Positions 48,605 through 60,150 of a stretch of DNA of 64,000 nt are shown here, piece after piece. Both the position numbers and the translations under genes were made by a program. Source of the DNA: Pristionchus mayeri (lineage: Eukaryota > Nematoda > Chromadorea > Rhabditida > Neodiplogasteridae); assembly GCA_036245805.1 (NCBI GenBank), contig BTRK01000003.1, forward strand, positions 40,503,215 to 40,567,214. The letters are read 5' to 3'. Within the stretch, counting starts at the first letter, position 1, and each line of letters starts with the position of its first letter. The notes under the pieces are model-generated. The model ran no database searches. It saw only the letters and a list, made by a program, of their open reading frames with translations, and was not told the DNA's origin.

Positions 48605-49530
48605 TCATTATGCAATTGTCTTTTGTTGGCATAATTCCAGAAAATAAAGGAAAATATCCTCGCTTTATTTGCGCTCCATCATCTTTGTGCCCAATTCCCT
48701 CTTGTCGATTTTCCGTTTCTCATTTTGCTCAAATCCTCATCGTGACCATGATTCCATCAATTATGGAAACAGACGTTTCTAAAAAAACAATTGTCATACT
48801 GTTTCCCATCCCGAATGTGTCATGATAATTCGTAGCACCAGATTTTGATAACACATTAATCTTTCGCTATCAGCTGAACAAATCGGTGCAAAACATTTTC
48901 ATCACACTTTCGTATTCTACTTTCTTAACCATTCCGCCCGATGATAGAGTGCATTTATGAAATCGAGCAAAAACATTAAAAATAGTTTACACTCAACTGG
49001 GCAATTATACCGGGGAGACGGATCATTTAAAGTGGGGAAGCAAATGAGGGAATATCCCCTCCTGAGGTGTAGTGCGGGGAAAGGAATCCAATAGTGAATC
49101 ACCCAATCTAACGGAGAAGGGAGTGGATGAATAATGCCAATTGCAATGATGTCAAGCGTCCCTATAAAAGTGTGATTGAATGATGATAAAGTACTTCCTA
49201 CGCTCGATCCCATTCACTGGATTACATGAGGAGAGAGAGAGAAGATAGATGTTTGAATGAAGATGCATTAGACATATTACTGGTGTTGTGCTATTCAAGT
49301 TTACCATTGAGTCTGGACATTGTGAGATCCTATGCTCCTGAAGACCTGCTGCTGGACGAACATCCCGCGGGTGCTGCGGCACCTGCAGGATGGGGATTGG
49401 GCTGTATGGGAGGAAAGATATATTAGCTTTTTAACATAATGCCATTGAGCGATTGGCAACTATACATCCACACAGATTGTCATACAATCGTGAAACCCGA
49501 GTTGCCGTGGAAGGAATTCGGGCTATGAAG
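48605..49530. repeat. Segmental duplication block, copy 3 (partial)
   Basis: Same order as 14625-15400: TTGTTGGCATAATT-CAGAAAATAAA, CCATTCCGCCCGATGATA, GAGTCTGGACATTGTGAGAT, GACGAACATCCCGCGGG. It has an extra segment (about 49065-49225) between two parts that are adjacent in copy 1. The module A part keeps an acceptor-like CCATCCTGCAG on the minus strand. Confidence 0.75.
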
Positions 49531-50239
49531 AGAGAGACAAGCAGGTATTGTGCACTTCAATTTACTGAGGAGACTGGGATTGGAGAGCTCCGAAGTTCCT
49601 GATTCCTCACCACACGAGGAAGCGGCTGGTGATACACCCCTAGCAGTTGGAGGAATGAATGAACACGTGGATGAATCGATTAAAATCAATATTATGATTT
49701 TCTTGCCCAAATTTCAACGACAGATTGGTAATTTAATATCCCCAGAGAAATCCATACAACCTTGAAACGCGTGTGTGCTTGGGGAGAATTTAAGAAACTG
49801 GAAAGTGTATGCCAGAAATGGAGCAAATGATCAGAAAAGGTTTTGCTTTTCATGTCTCTGCTATACCAATGCCATTAAAATTTCAATTAAACAATTACCG
49901 TATTTTGCAGGGGGAAAGGATTGTAATGAAACCGATGGATTACTGATACCAGATAAAAAATTAATGGTTTTGTTTTTACCACGACTTCGAGTGCGAAATT
50001 GGTGAAACGAAAGTTGCTATGAAATTCATTCAACTACGTAGCCTCAAATTCACTAGTGCATTAATATTCCGTATTTCCATCTATTGTGCAACCTATTTGT
50101 ATAGCCATTTATATTATTTAACCGTATGATTCAACCACCATCCAGTCTATTAATGCCAAGACTTGACACCTCTGTCAATACATTCAGCTTGAATACTGTA
50201 TCACGCAATTGTTTTCAAACCCATTTAAAATAAATCAAT

Positions 50240-50540
50240 TTATAAAGTTAAGTTATTCTAGGGACAAGATTACGAATGAACAAGGCCAGTTGTCCCAGAG
50301 CCGTATTATAGGTATTTCCCGGTTCCAAAACATTCTATACTGTATTTCAGCTCCCAGATCAGCTACAGAGATGGCACGGTGCGCAAAATGCGCGGAAAAA
50401 TACGGCGAACAATTTAACTGTTGACCACTTTTTGATTGGATGCAAACCGCAAAAGGTGGTGATGAAAAATCAATTTTTATTCGAAAAATAAACATATGTC
50501 TGTATCATGCAGGTGCGTTGCAGGGAATTTTATTGCAGAA
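50240..50540. repeat. Diverged solo arm of the 57.4-59.2 kb foldback
   Basis: GGGACAAGATTACGAATGAA, CAAGGCCAGTTG-CCAGAGCCG and GGGAATTTTATTGCAGAATAT follow the order of 57455-57732. Only one arm is present. Confidence 0.65.
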
Positions 50541-51439
50541 TATCGACAAGGTGCATTGGCGCTGCGGCTTTTCTCCATCATCATGCAATCGCCGATGAGC
50601 TCAATATGTACCTCGCTCTCACTGGAAAATAACATCACATGACTTTGATAGATAATATCCCAAATGATAAAAAAAACTTGATAATCGCTCTCCTGCCCGT
50701 GTGAGTCTTCTTCACTTCAAGATCTGGCAAACGAGAGGTAGATTAGCCCATCGGTAGAAGTGAATACACGACTACTCAGAAACGGAGAGCGGAGGAATGG
50801 AAGAGGGAGAGACAATGACTGAGAAGAGAAAGTGATTAGGTCGAAGGTTGAATTAACTAAGAAATATGGAGTTGTGTTACGCAACTCAATCCGTGGAGAC
50901 AGGGCGCGGAGAGCGCCGGTGCTCCTGATTACACGATGAACCTCGCACGGCTGCTGATATGCACCTGCAGGAGGAAAGGGAATTTCCAGATAGGAATCGA
51001 TGAAAAAGAAACTTGTGCTTGTCTTTGTTCGATATACCCGGATGATTGCAGCATGCAATTCCTGGAACATATTATCCAATTACGCAACTTAGTACTCGCT
51101 AGATTGAAAATTTGCATTTCAATTACTCGACCATATTTTTTGAAAAAAAACATTACTTCATAAGTACTTTAATGCTATAATGAAATTTATTAAACGATTT
51201 CACGAATGCATGAAAGGACTTGACTCGACTACGCAACCTCTACCTCGCATGCAAAAAAAATCTGAAAACAACAATCGGAAAGGGCATATCTTTCTTGCAT
51301 TTTTTTCAACATCATAATCGACGATCGAAGTGATGCAAACTGTTTTATATGATTCGCCCAAAAGGCGTGAAACTCGCAAGTACAATAACATTTGTATTGA
51401 AAGAATTGTTTTCTATTGAAAGATGTATCGCCTTAAGAA

Positions 51440-51940
51440 GAAGATAGATCATCAATAATATTTGTGGGAGATTTGAAAAAATTCTGGGGAATTGCATTCA
51501 TACCCGAAGTAAAAGTGGATTATCGATTTCCGGTGTTAGATGGAATCTGAACGAAAAACTCCCCGGAGCAAAAAAAGACTAGAATTTATTAAAGAAGGAG
51601 TAACACGAATGAATGCTAGGGAGTCCCACCACGAAGATATTGCACTCGCAATGGTTAACTGTGTCAAATTTGCCCCCAAAAAGAAGCGATAATTATGTAG
51701 AACGAGTGAAACATAAACGAAATAGGGACGATCCTGCGCTTTCAATGAACTTTGCGCGCATGTAAATAGCCTTAGAGGCGTCTGTGGAACTTCGGATAAA
51801 GTGATTCATGATCGGATTGCTGGCTTCTATTACTCACAACAGTGACTGATTAAACTAGTTTTTCGTGTTACTCCTTCTTTAAGGAATGCAGCGCCCCTAC
51901 CGCCTCGGTGATCGGATTCGATATAAAAAAATTTTACGAA
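51440..51940. mobile_element. Diverged half of the 1.05-kb foldback, split by a nested MITE
   Basis: GGGGAATTGCATTCATACCC to GATGGAATCTGAACGAAAAA, and then GGAATGCAGCGCCCCTAC to GATTCGATATAAA, correspond to 53025-53180 of the foldback right arm. The two parts are separated by the TTAA-flanked MITE at 51593-51878. Confidence 0.7.
51593..51878. mobile_element. TTAA-flanked MITE, 286 bp, nested
   Basis: The TIR AGAAGGAGTAACACGAA and its complement are flanked by TTAA on both sides (51589-51592, 51879-51882). The interrupted host repeat continues on the other side, as shown by 53110-53140. A relative in reverse orientation is at 12480-12728. Confidence 0.85.
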
Positions 51941-52268
51941 ACGCTCTCTAAGATGAATTTGCAAAACGTCGCAAAGGAATTGATTAATCCACGCAAATCA
52001 GCACTCGCTAGTGCGAATAGTTTGCATTTCCTTTAGCCGAGTCCTTTTCTGGCATACCTCCATACCATTTTACCTCAATCGATAATCGACTTTTTTTATT
52101 CTGAAGATCGATTTTTTCGACTTTTTCGACAATCGATTTTTTTTATTCTGAAGATGGAGATCTCATAGAACGATGATAACAATTCCGAGAAGGACTTCAA
52201 GCAATTGCGTAGCCTCGCATTCGCTAGTGTAAAGATATTAAAACAGACTATCTGAGAGAATCGAAATA

Positions 52269-53319
52269 GACTTGGCACAGGCCGGAAATTCGAATTCCTT
52301 CTGATACCAATAGGTCGGCCTCAAAAAAAACCGACCAGCATCGTCAGAATTTCGATCCGCATCCGCGCGCGCGGCGGCGCGGATCTTGGAAAATTGACTA
52401 CGGTAGCCTCGAAATTTATATATCGACTCCTATCACAGCGGCACTAAGGGCGCTGCATTCCTTGACAAATTCCAACACTTTTTAACTTCGGAGAATTTTT
52501 CGATCAGATTCCATCTAACGCCAGAAATCAATTCCACTTTTTCTTCATACATGTTTGCAATTCCCCGAAAATTTTTCAAGAAACATACAATTTTTTTATT
52601 TGAGTTTCTGCATTTACTTGTATCGATACGCAAATGATTATAACGCCGCAATTTAAATCTGGCCTTAAGTTAGGTAACGATAACAATATATGTATTGAAA
52701 CCGAATAATGATGTAAAGAATACTGTAGACGCATTATCCGAATACGCTTAATTTCCTCTAAATGAAGAAAAATACGCCTCGACATCGATGCATGGGCTCC
52801 ATGGACCACATTTCTGAACGAAAATACGTACCTCATTCGAAAAAACGAAATTTTGAAAAAGCGGTTACAGTATATTTTACACCATAATTCGGTTTCGATA
52901 CACATTTTGTTATCCTTACCTAACTTAAGGCCGGATTTAAATTGCGCCTTCATAATTAAGTGCGTAACGATACAAGTAAATGCAGAAACTCAGATAAACA
53001 ATTGTAGGTTTCTTGAAAATTTTTCGGGGAATTGCAAACATGTATGAAGAAAAAGTGGAATTATCGATTTCTGGCGTTAGATGGAATCTGATCGAAAAAT
53101 TTTCCGAAGTTAAAAAGTGTTGGAATTTGTCAAGGAATGCAGCGCCCTTAGTGCCGCTGTGATAGGAGTCGATATATAAATTTCGATCCGCGCCGCCATC
53201 CGCGCCGCCGAGCGCGCGGATGAGGATCGAAATTCTGGCGATTCTCGTCGGTTTCCCTCGTCGAAACCAACCTATTGGTGAAGTCAGAAGGAATTCCAAT
53301 TTTCGGCCAGTGCCAAGTC
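52269..53319. mobile_element. 1.05-kb foldback element
   Basis: GACTTGGCACAGGCCGGAAA at the left and GGCCAGTGCCAAGTC at the right are inverted ends. The arms share GGAATGCAGCGCCC, the GATGGAATCTGATCGAAAAA complement and GGGGAATTGCAAACATG. Each arm has a GC-rich CGCGCG patch (52360-52380 and 53195-53220). Small frames are mirror shadows. Confidence 0.8.
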
Positions 53320-54153
53320 GCTGAAGAAATATGTTGATTTTCTCAGATAGTGTGTTTTAAGAATTTTCAATTATAATGAAATCTATGCTGACCTGCCAAC
53401 TCGCCCACTACCCAAAGTGATCATGCTTTTACATGACATTTTAGAGAGATTGAGAGAGAAACTTAAGCGTTTCAACATTACACAGCTCACTTTATCCGTT
53501 CAACCTTGGTGCTTAATCACCCCTGCTTCTAATTTAGGAACAAAATGACAAAGTTCATTCCGCACTTCACAGAGAAATACAAAAACAGCTGGCGGATACT
53601 CGCTGCAACTCGCGTACTTCCCCTTCCGGTCGTCACTTTCATCAGTAACTGATGCGCAAGGATGTACAAATAAAGGTGCACCGATGAATTGGCAAAATAT
53701 TTTGAGAAATGGACACTGTCAAAATTTGAACAATGGCTTTCTCAAAAAGCACAAACATCCAAGCATTGCGCTACCATCTGAACCGATCATAGAAAAATCT
53801 ATATTCCACTTTCCTATTCTAGTTTCTTCACCGGAATGCCCGATGATACAGTGCATTTACCGAATAGAGCAAATAAATTCAAATTAGTTCAGACTAGAAC
53901 AAAAACAATGCAGTCTTCCCGTGTTCTAAGCTCTATTTTCGGAATACTGACAAATCACTGAAATTAGATCTTTTTGATGTATGCGGAAGATCATCATCCG
54001 ATCTAGTTCCCTCCCCTGGAGAATACCGTGGGTTCACCCATTTCCTCCCGTCGGGTTGTTGTTTCTTACGTTGCTCAAATCCTCATCATGACAACGGCTC
54101 AATAGTTTTTCATCAGCCATCTTGCAAACAACAATTCACATACTCTTTCAAAA
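53320..54153. other. Upstream flank of the Kunitz gene with family relics
   Basis: A D copy lies at 53585-53650 (CTCGCTGCAACTCGCGTACT). No earlier Kunitz-gene exon could be identified, although the first visible exon begins in mid-codon and needs one. Confidence 0.35.
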
Positions 54154-54446
54154 GCGGTATGACGTCATAGTTCTCATCCGACCTAGTGACCTACCACGTT
54201 AATTCCTAATTTCAGATTTTTACTGAAAACATAAACCTTTCAACCTTTCGCTATCAGTTGAAGATATTTGTTGAAAACTTTCAGACGGCCATTACGCAGT
54301 TACGCCGTTACGGCCATGGCTCAGTCAATATTTGCATCTCACAAGCAACAATTGTCTCTTTGGCAATAGGTCGGATTAGAACTTTGTCGTTATGCCGCCT
54401 TTTATAGATCAAATGCGGCATGACGTCATAGTTCACATTCGACCTA
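54154..54446. mobile_element. Half copy and full copy of the 72-80 bp TA MITE
   Basis: 54154-54186 carries ATGACGTCATAGTTCTCATC and CGACCTA, one half of the element. 54367-54446 is a full palindromic copy (AGGTCGGATTAGAACTTTGT and GACGTCATAGTTCACATTCG). Both relate to 14352-14423. The full copy ends 12 bases before the first visible Kunitz-gene exon and abuts its acceptor. Confidence 0.65.
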
Positions 54447-54458
54447 GGGCCCCTCCAG

Positions 54459-56894
54459 ATCGCTGTCGCTGCCCTCCGGACACGCTGCGCGTTTCCTCCT
54501 CCAGCTACCAGTGGGTCTGCCTCGCCGTTAAGGACATCCGTAAGCACTAGTGATGCCAAAACGGTGCGCGCTCTCCTCGTTTCACGAGCTCTCTCGCTCT
54601 GTCTGACCGGTGAGAGAGCGTGTGAAACGAGAAGAGCGCGCGCCGTTTTGGCATCACTAGTAACCACTTACGCGTTTGTTATTCTGGAATCTGACTGCAC
54701 TCTCCACTAGGGACGACAATCTTTCCGATTTTGCATCACTTGTAAGCCTAATATTTCACGCTAATCTTCTGAAATCTGACTGCAGTGTCCACTAAGCAAT
54801 CAACGCGGAATGAAAATAGATACAGTATGCCCATTACAGTAACAGGCGAGATCGGGCCCCCGCTCACTTGTCCGTTCCCCGAAGGAGCCGGATACAAGGT
54901 ACCATCTGATTCTCCCTCGATTCAACCCCCAGACCTTTCTTCAACGACTTTTCCATTAGTATCTCACGATTTCGCCTACTTAATGTGTATTGCGTGCTGA
55001 TCCATAGCCGATGAATCGGAGTGTGAATGAAGAGGGGTAGCACATCACACTTCATCGCCGTGACCTACTATCGCCAACTGATTGCTCTCAGGTTGTCTAC
55101 CGTAACTCCTCCGCCACTTCACCCGTATTCTGCGACTCGAAACAGTCGCCAGCGGGATGCCCACGCGGATCACTCGGTTAGTTACAGTACTCACTCGGCA
55201 CTAGGTTGGATTATAACCTTCCGGATAATTTCCAAAAATAGTAATCTTATGCCCTGCCTTCTGTGAAAATACTGCAGGAGTGTACTATTTTTTGTTATCA
55301 TCCGAAAGTGATCATCCGACATAATGGCCTGTACTCCTACAGTAACCAGGAAACACACGAATCCGTTCCAAATTTGACAGGACTATGTTACCAATAACTG
55401 TCCAACTAGAGTATTAGGTTGATGCAAAAGTTTCTGACTATTCCATTTTCGAAGTTTTTTTCGGCGTATTTCGATTACATGCCATTCCTTCATGGTTTTA
55501 GTAAAGGGCTTATAAGTATACTACAATAGTATGGTTACATCAACTATAGCTCGTAGGGAGCCTGAGAAAACTGCTTCTGCATCAAAATATGCAAAAAATA
55601 AGATTTTTTACTGTTTTCGACTGATCCCTGCTCCTCGCATATTTGTGCCCTACCGAAGTAGCCCACTTTATCAGTGGTAGGGAAAGAGCTGCTTGCTCAG
55701 ATAACATTGAAAAGTCAGGTCTACAACGCTCTTGGGGGAACTGAAACAGTTAAAAGTGCTGTTTTCGGCGTTCAAATCTCTAAATCACGATTTCGAAACA
55801 TCGTAATACTAAACAGGCAGATGAATAATTTCCAACATTTAACTGCGTACTAGTTCGGAAGGGTACTTCAGAATGTGTAACAATTTATGTTTATTGATCG
55901 ATCCGCTCTTGCAAAATCACAACAAATATATATTCTCAGAATTTCAACTAGTGCTGAACTTGGCTTCTGAGCCGTGTTCAAGGGGGCGTTTAATGTCAGC
56001 ACTCTTATGCTAAGTCCATTAATATTTCAAATAAGTGCCCTTAAAAATATTGCATTAGTTTTGCTGATGTCCACGGTTCTCACATGAGAAATAATCAATT
56101 CAAAATTGGGATTAATCGCGCACTGTGTAGACTTTGATTGTGAACAGTGATATCCATATTGATAGAATTGGCCCAGTGTAGAGCTAGTTATAAAGTGTTC
56201 GCAATGTAACATCAACTATTGAAAACCATTAGTTGATTAATCGATTCCTAAGAACGGGGCACGTTGTTATGTCCGAAAATGAAAATAGTCGGAAACTTTT
56301 GCATCAGCCTGATACATTGACATTTTTGTAATTGCAACATAGCGTTCTACGCGATATCGTTTCCCTGTCATCGTACCAGAATTTGAAGCCACAGTGAAAC
56401 TCAAAACCTCCAGGTTTCATCGGTTCATCCGACGGAATCTACTGCCCGGATCGAGACACGCAATGCAATCAACCCATCTTCGACCATTCGGAGGATGCCA
56501 ACTCACTCCCCAGGTACCGTACCATTCCAACTACCGTATCCAGAGGCACCTCAGAACATTATTTACTGCATTCATATCCACGCAATTAGTGTACAATAGG
56601 AAACCTATTTTTCTTATCAAACATATCGAACGAACCTAAGATGTAAAAGTGCCCGAATATGAGACTATATACCGAATATGAGACTCTAATCTGATCTACC
56701 ATAATATGTATGCAGTATCGAATATCTACCGTATCCCTTTCAGGTTCGGCTACGACGGTGCATCGTGTGTGTCCTTCCAATGGAATCCGCAGCGTCCCTC
56801 GACTAACTCTAACAATTTCCGCACGCGCGAGCAATGTGAGCACTACTGCATAAACTACTTCAAGTATAAACAGCATTTACTCACCTACCGGTAG
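54459..56894 (+). CDS. Cysteine-rich/Kunitz-domain protein, 5' end not found
   Basis: Exons with matching phases: 54459-54539 (CRCPPDTLRV, YQWVCLAVKD), 54840-54898 or 54846-54898 (GPPLTCPFPEGAGYK), 55092-55176 (VFCDSKQSPAGCPRGSL), 56414-56513 (GIYCPDRDTQCNQP to NSLP) and 56744-56894 (RFGYDGASCVSFQW, NSNNFRTREQCEHYC, stop TAG). The last two exons make a Kunitz domain: cysteine spacings 23-22-3 fit C1, C3, C5 and C6 of the BPTI fold. The C2 and C4 cysteines, which pair with each other, are both absent. Upstream exons are short cysteine/proline-rich segments of the kind found beside Kunitz domains in secreted nematode proteins, so a secreted or matrix role is likely; the signal peptide would be in the missing first exon. 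The domain lacks the C2 reactive-site cysteine, so protease inhibition is doubtful. A donor-like CG/GTAGAT at the stop leaves open further exons. Confidence 0.7.
54548..54659. mobile_element. 112-bp hAT-like MITE, copy 1, beside a splice donor
   Basis: Ends TAGTGATGCCAAAACGG and its complement. Flanked by GTAAGCAC (54540-54547) and GTAACCAC (54660-54667), an 8-bp target duplication with one change. The left flank is exactly the first eight bases of the intron after exon 54459-54539. Confidence 0.85.
55414..56312. mobile_element. Mariner-like element, 899 bp, no intact transposase
   Basis: Terminal repeats TTAGGTTGATGCAAAAGTTT / complement of TCAGGCTGATGCAAAAGTTT, continuing CTGACTATT and CCGACTATT, with TA on both sides (55412-55413, 56313-56314). 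Length and ends fit mariner-family elements. The frames inside are short, and I see no DDD-transposase motif. It lies in the intron between Kunitz-gene exons 55092-55176 and 56414-56513. Confidence 0.75.
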
Positions 56895-57090
56895 ATCACT
56901 CGCACTACCGTAACCCAAACAACACAATCGATTCATGAAAAAGTACAATAAACCAGATATTTGAACGTATTAACCAAGGAATCATTTGAATACAAATTTG
57001 CACATTGAAGAAAAAGAACAAAAGTTACGTGAAACTGTTCTCGATGATCTCGAACGAAGTCAGATTGAAATAAGATTTCTACATTACTAG

Positions 57091-57202
57091 TAGTGATGCC
57101 AAAACGGCGCGCGCTCTCCTCGTTTCACGCGCTCTCTCGCTCTGTCTGACCTGCGAGAGAGCGTGTGAAACGTGGAGAGCGCGCGCTAATTTGGCATCAC
57201 TA
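57091..57202. mobile_element. 112-bp hAT-like MITE, copy 2
   Basis: Same length and ends as 54548-54659. Flanked by ATTACTAG on both sides (57083-57090, 57203-57210), an exact 8-bp duplication. Confidence 0.9.
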
Positions 57203-57210
57203 ATTACTAG

Positions 57211-57389
57211 CCCGGTTACCCATGCCTTCGGCGGGGACTCCCGTTTCCCTACGCAATTCCTACAGATGTACACACATAGTCCTTAGAGAATGAAGCTAGC
57301 AGTTCATACAGCCCCCCTCCCCCCATATTGCATTGGGATCAATCCGGTTCAGGAGGAATGGAATAACATCACGAGTCAGTGGAGGGAGC
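57211..57389. other. Flank between MITE and foldback
   Basis: A short GC-rich patch (57213-57260) and a C-run. A distant further exon of the Kunitz gene is possible, but nothing supports it. Confidence 0.3.
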
Positions 57390-59209
57390 CAAGAAAATTT
57401 TTTTCAAACAATTCTCAAATCGTCCATACTATGGTATAATGCAGGTATAGGGACAATAATTCGAATGAACTTGGTCATTTGAGCCAGAGCCGGCTTTTAG
57501 GAATATCCCGGTTTTAGAGTCGACCATACTGAATTTCCGTTCACAGATTAGCTACAGGGATGGTTTTGGTGTCAAAAAATGCGGAAAAATGTGACGAATA
57601 ACTTTGCTGTTGACGAACTTTGAGTGGGATAAATTTTAAAATTTTTATGATCGAAAAATCAAAATTTGGATAAGAAAAAAATCCATTTAACCATCACGCA
57701 GGGTCCTTGCAGAGAATTTTATTGCAGAATATGCAAGAGGGTGTCCACTAATATCATACGAAAAAATATTAGCCAAATCGATGATGGGGTCTTTTTTTAA
57801 TATATTCACTCAAAGTGGTACCACTGAGGTAATTATGTGCAAATAATTCTCATATTCTAGAAGCTTATTCAAATTTCGTTTGGTTTAGAACAATTTTATT
57901 CCATGCTAAGAAATGCTCAATCAAATTCGTTGAAAAAAGATACGATTTACCATTTTCAAAAAAGTCGATTTTCAAAATCTGGTTTTTGCTGTTTTGGAGG
58001 TCTTGCAAAATATCAATTTCGAATAGACGGCCCTCATGTTTAGCATATTTTTAAACTAGGTTTCGCGTACTGTCGAAATTCGTTGAAAATTCTGATACCA
58101 AAGCCTCTTATGATCTAGAAACCCACCTTCGAAAATGCCCGATCGAGGCGCTCAAAAACTATTAAATTGTGAATGTGATGAAATTTCGTGAACATCTTTC
58201 AGTTTTATGCATTACAAATCATTTCTCATTCAGAGGCACCAGAATATGCAGTGCGCACAATCATATATTGCTAATTCCAGAAAACAATTTTTATCGCTTT
58301 TTCAACAATTAATATATTCTCAAATCGATTAAACTATGCATATCTTTGCGTGTGGTGCCGTATCTGGATGAAAAATGATTTTTGATGCATACAATTGAAA
58401 GATTTTCACGAAATATCATCAGATTCACAATTTAATATTTTTTGAGCGCCTCGATCGGGCATTTTCGAAGGTGGGTTTCTAGTTCATGAGAGGCTTTGGT
58501 ATTAGGTTTTTTTTACGAATTTCCACAGTACTCGAAACCTAATTTAAGAATATGCTAGAACATGGGGGCCGTCTACTCGAAATTGATATTTTGCAAGACC
58601 TCCAAAACAGCAAAAACCAGATTTTGAAAATCGACTTTTTTGAAAATGGTAAATCGTATCTTTTTTCAACGAATTTGATTGAGCATTTCTTAGCATAGAA
58701 TAAAATTATTCTACACCAATCGAAATTTGAATAAGCTTCTAGAATATGAGAATTATTTGCACATAATCACCTCAGTGGTACCACTTTGAGTGAATATATT
58801 AAAAAAAGACCCCATCATCGATTTGGCTAATATTTTTTCGTATGATATTAGTGGACACCCTCTTGCATATTCTGCAATAAAATTCTCTGCCAGTACCCTG
58901 CGTGATGGATAAATGGATTTTTTTCTTATACAAATTTTGATTTTTCGATCATAAAATTTTTAAAATTTATCCCACTCAAAGTTCGTCAACAGTAAAGTTA
59001 TTCGTCATATTTTTCCGCATTTTGTTACACCAAACCATCCCTGTAGCTAATCTGTTAACTGAAATTCAGTATGGCCGACTCTAAAACCGGGATATTCCTA
59101 AAAGCCGGCTCTTGCTCAAATGACCAAGTTCATTCGAATTATTGTCCCTATACCTGTATTATACCATAGTATGGACGATTTGAGAATTGTTTGAAACAAA
59201 TTTTTCTTG
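57390..59209. mobile_element. 1.82-kb foldback element
   Basis: Inverted arms from CAAGAAAATTTTTTTCAAAC (57390) to the complement ending at 59209, centred near 58300. Shared pairs include AGGGTGTCCACTAATATCAT, AAGTGGTACCACTGAG and ATCGGGCATTTTCGAAGG with their complements. No transposase-like frame. The arms differ at scattered bases and small gaps. Confidence 0.85.
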
Positions 59210-59279
59210 ATGAGGCAATTTTTGCTTCATCGACTCGCGATACATGTGATAAATTACCGATCGACCGATCCGACCAGTC

Positions 59280-60150
59280 TTATAATTGTGGTGGAGTCTG
59301 GGCGTGAAGAGAGTAGATGCTTCTGATGACCCGCCATACGAGGAACTCGCGGCTGCTGAGGCACCTGCAGGAGGGGAGGGATTGTATGGAGGAATCAGTT
59401 GATGAATACTATCCAAAAGTAGTACAGGTTTTTTTACAGGAGAATACAAAAACGACTGATTGGCATCTTACAATCCCCATCGAATTTCGTCAACCCACGA
59501 AACCTGAGTTATCCTTGGAGAGAACTCGAGAGATTCTAGAGGTTAAACAAACAAAAATTGCTGTTGTACTTTTTTAACAATTCGTTGATCGAAAATAATT
59601 GACAATTCAAAACCACTAAACGACTTAACTTGCCTATGAAACCACACTGTGTGAAAATATTTTGAATCTTATTTTTTTTGTTTGAATTTTTTGAATCGAA
59701 TATTTTGAATCGAATTTTTTCTTTCAGTTTCTCATCGCTCGTCCACAACCACAACGATTCACCAACAAATTTTGAGTTACATCATGTCTACATCTGTTCC
59801 TGATTACCAATGCAGCAATATTTTCAGACATTGCAATTTTACCAAAAAAATTACCGACGGGAACTGCCTTCTCCGACGCAGCTTATACTATTTTTCTAAT
59901 CAATTTCAGCCGGCGAACTCGTGCTGCTGCTCATCAACTTCCCCATTTCAAAGCCATTACCTTCAATGGACGTGTAGAAAATAACTTTCCAATATCCTTT
60001 CGTACGATACGAGAGCTCATGAAGTTAACGCTCACAAGTAAATCGTTCTCCATCCCTGATAAATTAGGATGAACAAGTGAAGATGAAATGCTAACACTAA
60101 TAACCTGTTCGATTCCCAAGATCGAAAGTGCGATCGCACTAGTGTGATTC
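59280..60150 (-). pseudogene. Family module A block, relative of 13.5-14.4 kb
   Basis: On the minus strand, acceptor CCCCTCCTGCAG (about 59363) is followed by REFLVWRVIRSIYSLHAQ. The VSW-DEIRWGL module lies at 59490-59450 with an in-frame stop. The plus strand also stays open from 59317 to 59577, the mirror reading of the same module, and I do not count it as a gene. 59600-60010 repeats the 13860-14330 block. Confidence 0.45.

Larger units (their letters stand above)
49531..52268. other. Family-module relics and repeat halves
   Basis: Module A relics lie at 49566-49660 and 50885-50985 (the second keeps minus-strand acceptor CTTTCCTCCTGCAG), D near 50545-50600, and B-like copies near 50010, 51065, 51215 and 52190. 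No intact gene. Confidence 0.4.

Noticed and set aside
59317..59577. Plus-strand frame with tidy start and stop in module A
   Set aside because: The same module carries an acceptor and GC-ending codons on the minus strand, and other copies of this plus frame contain stops or shifts. I treated it as the mirror of the older exon.
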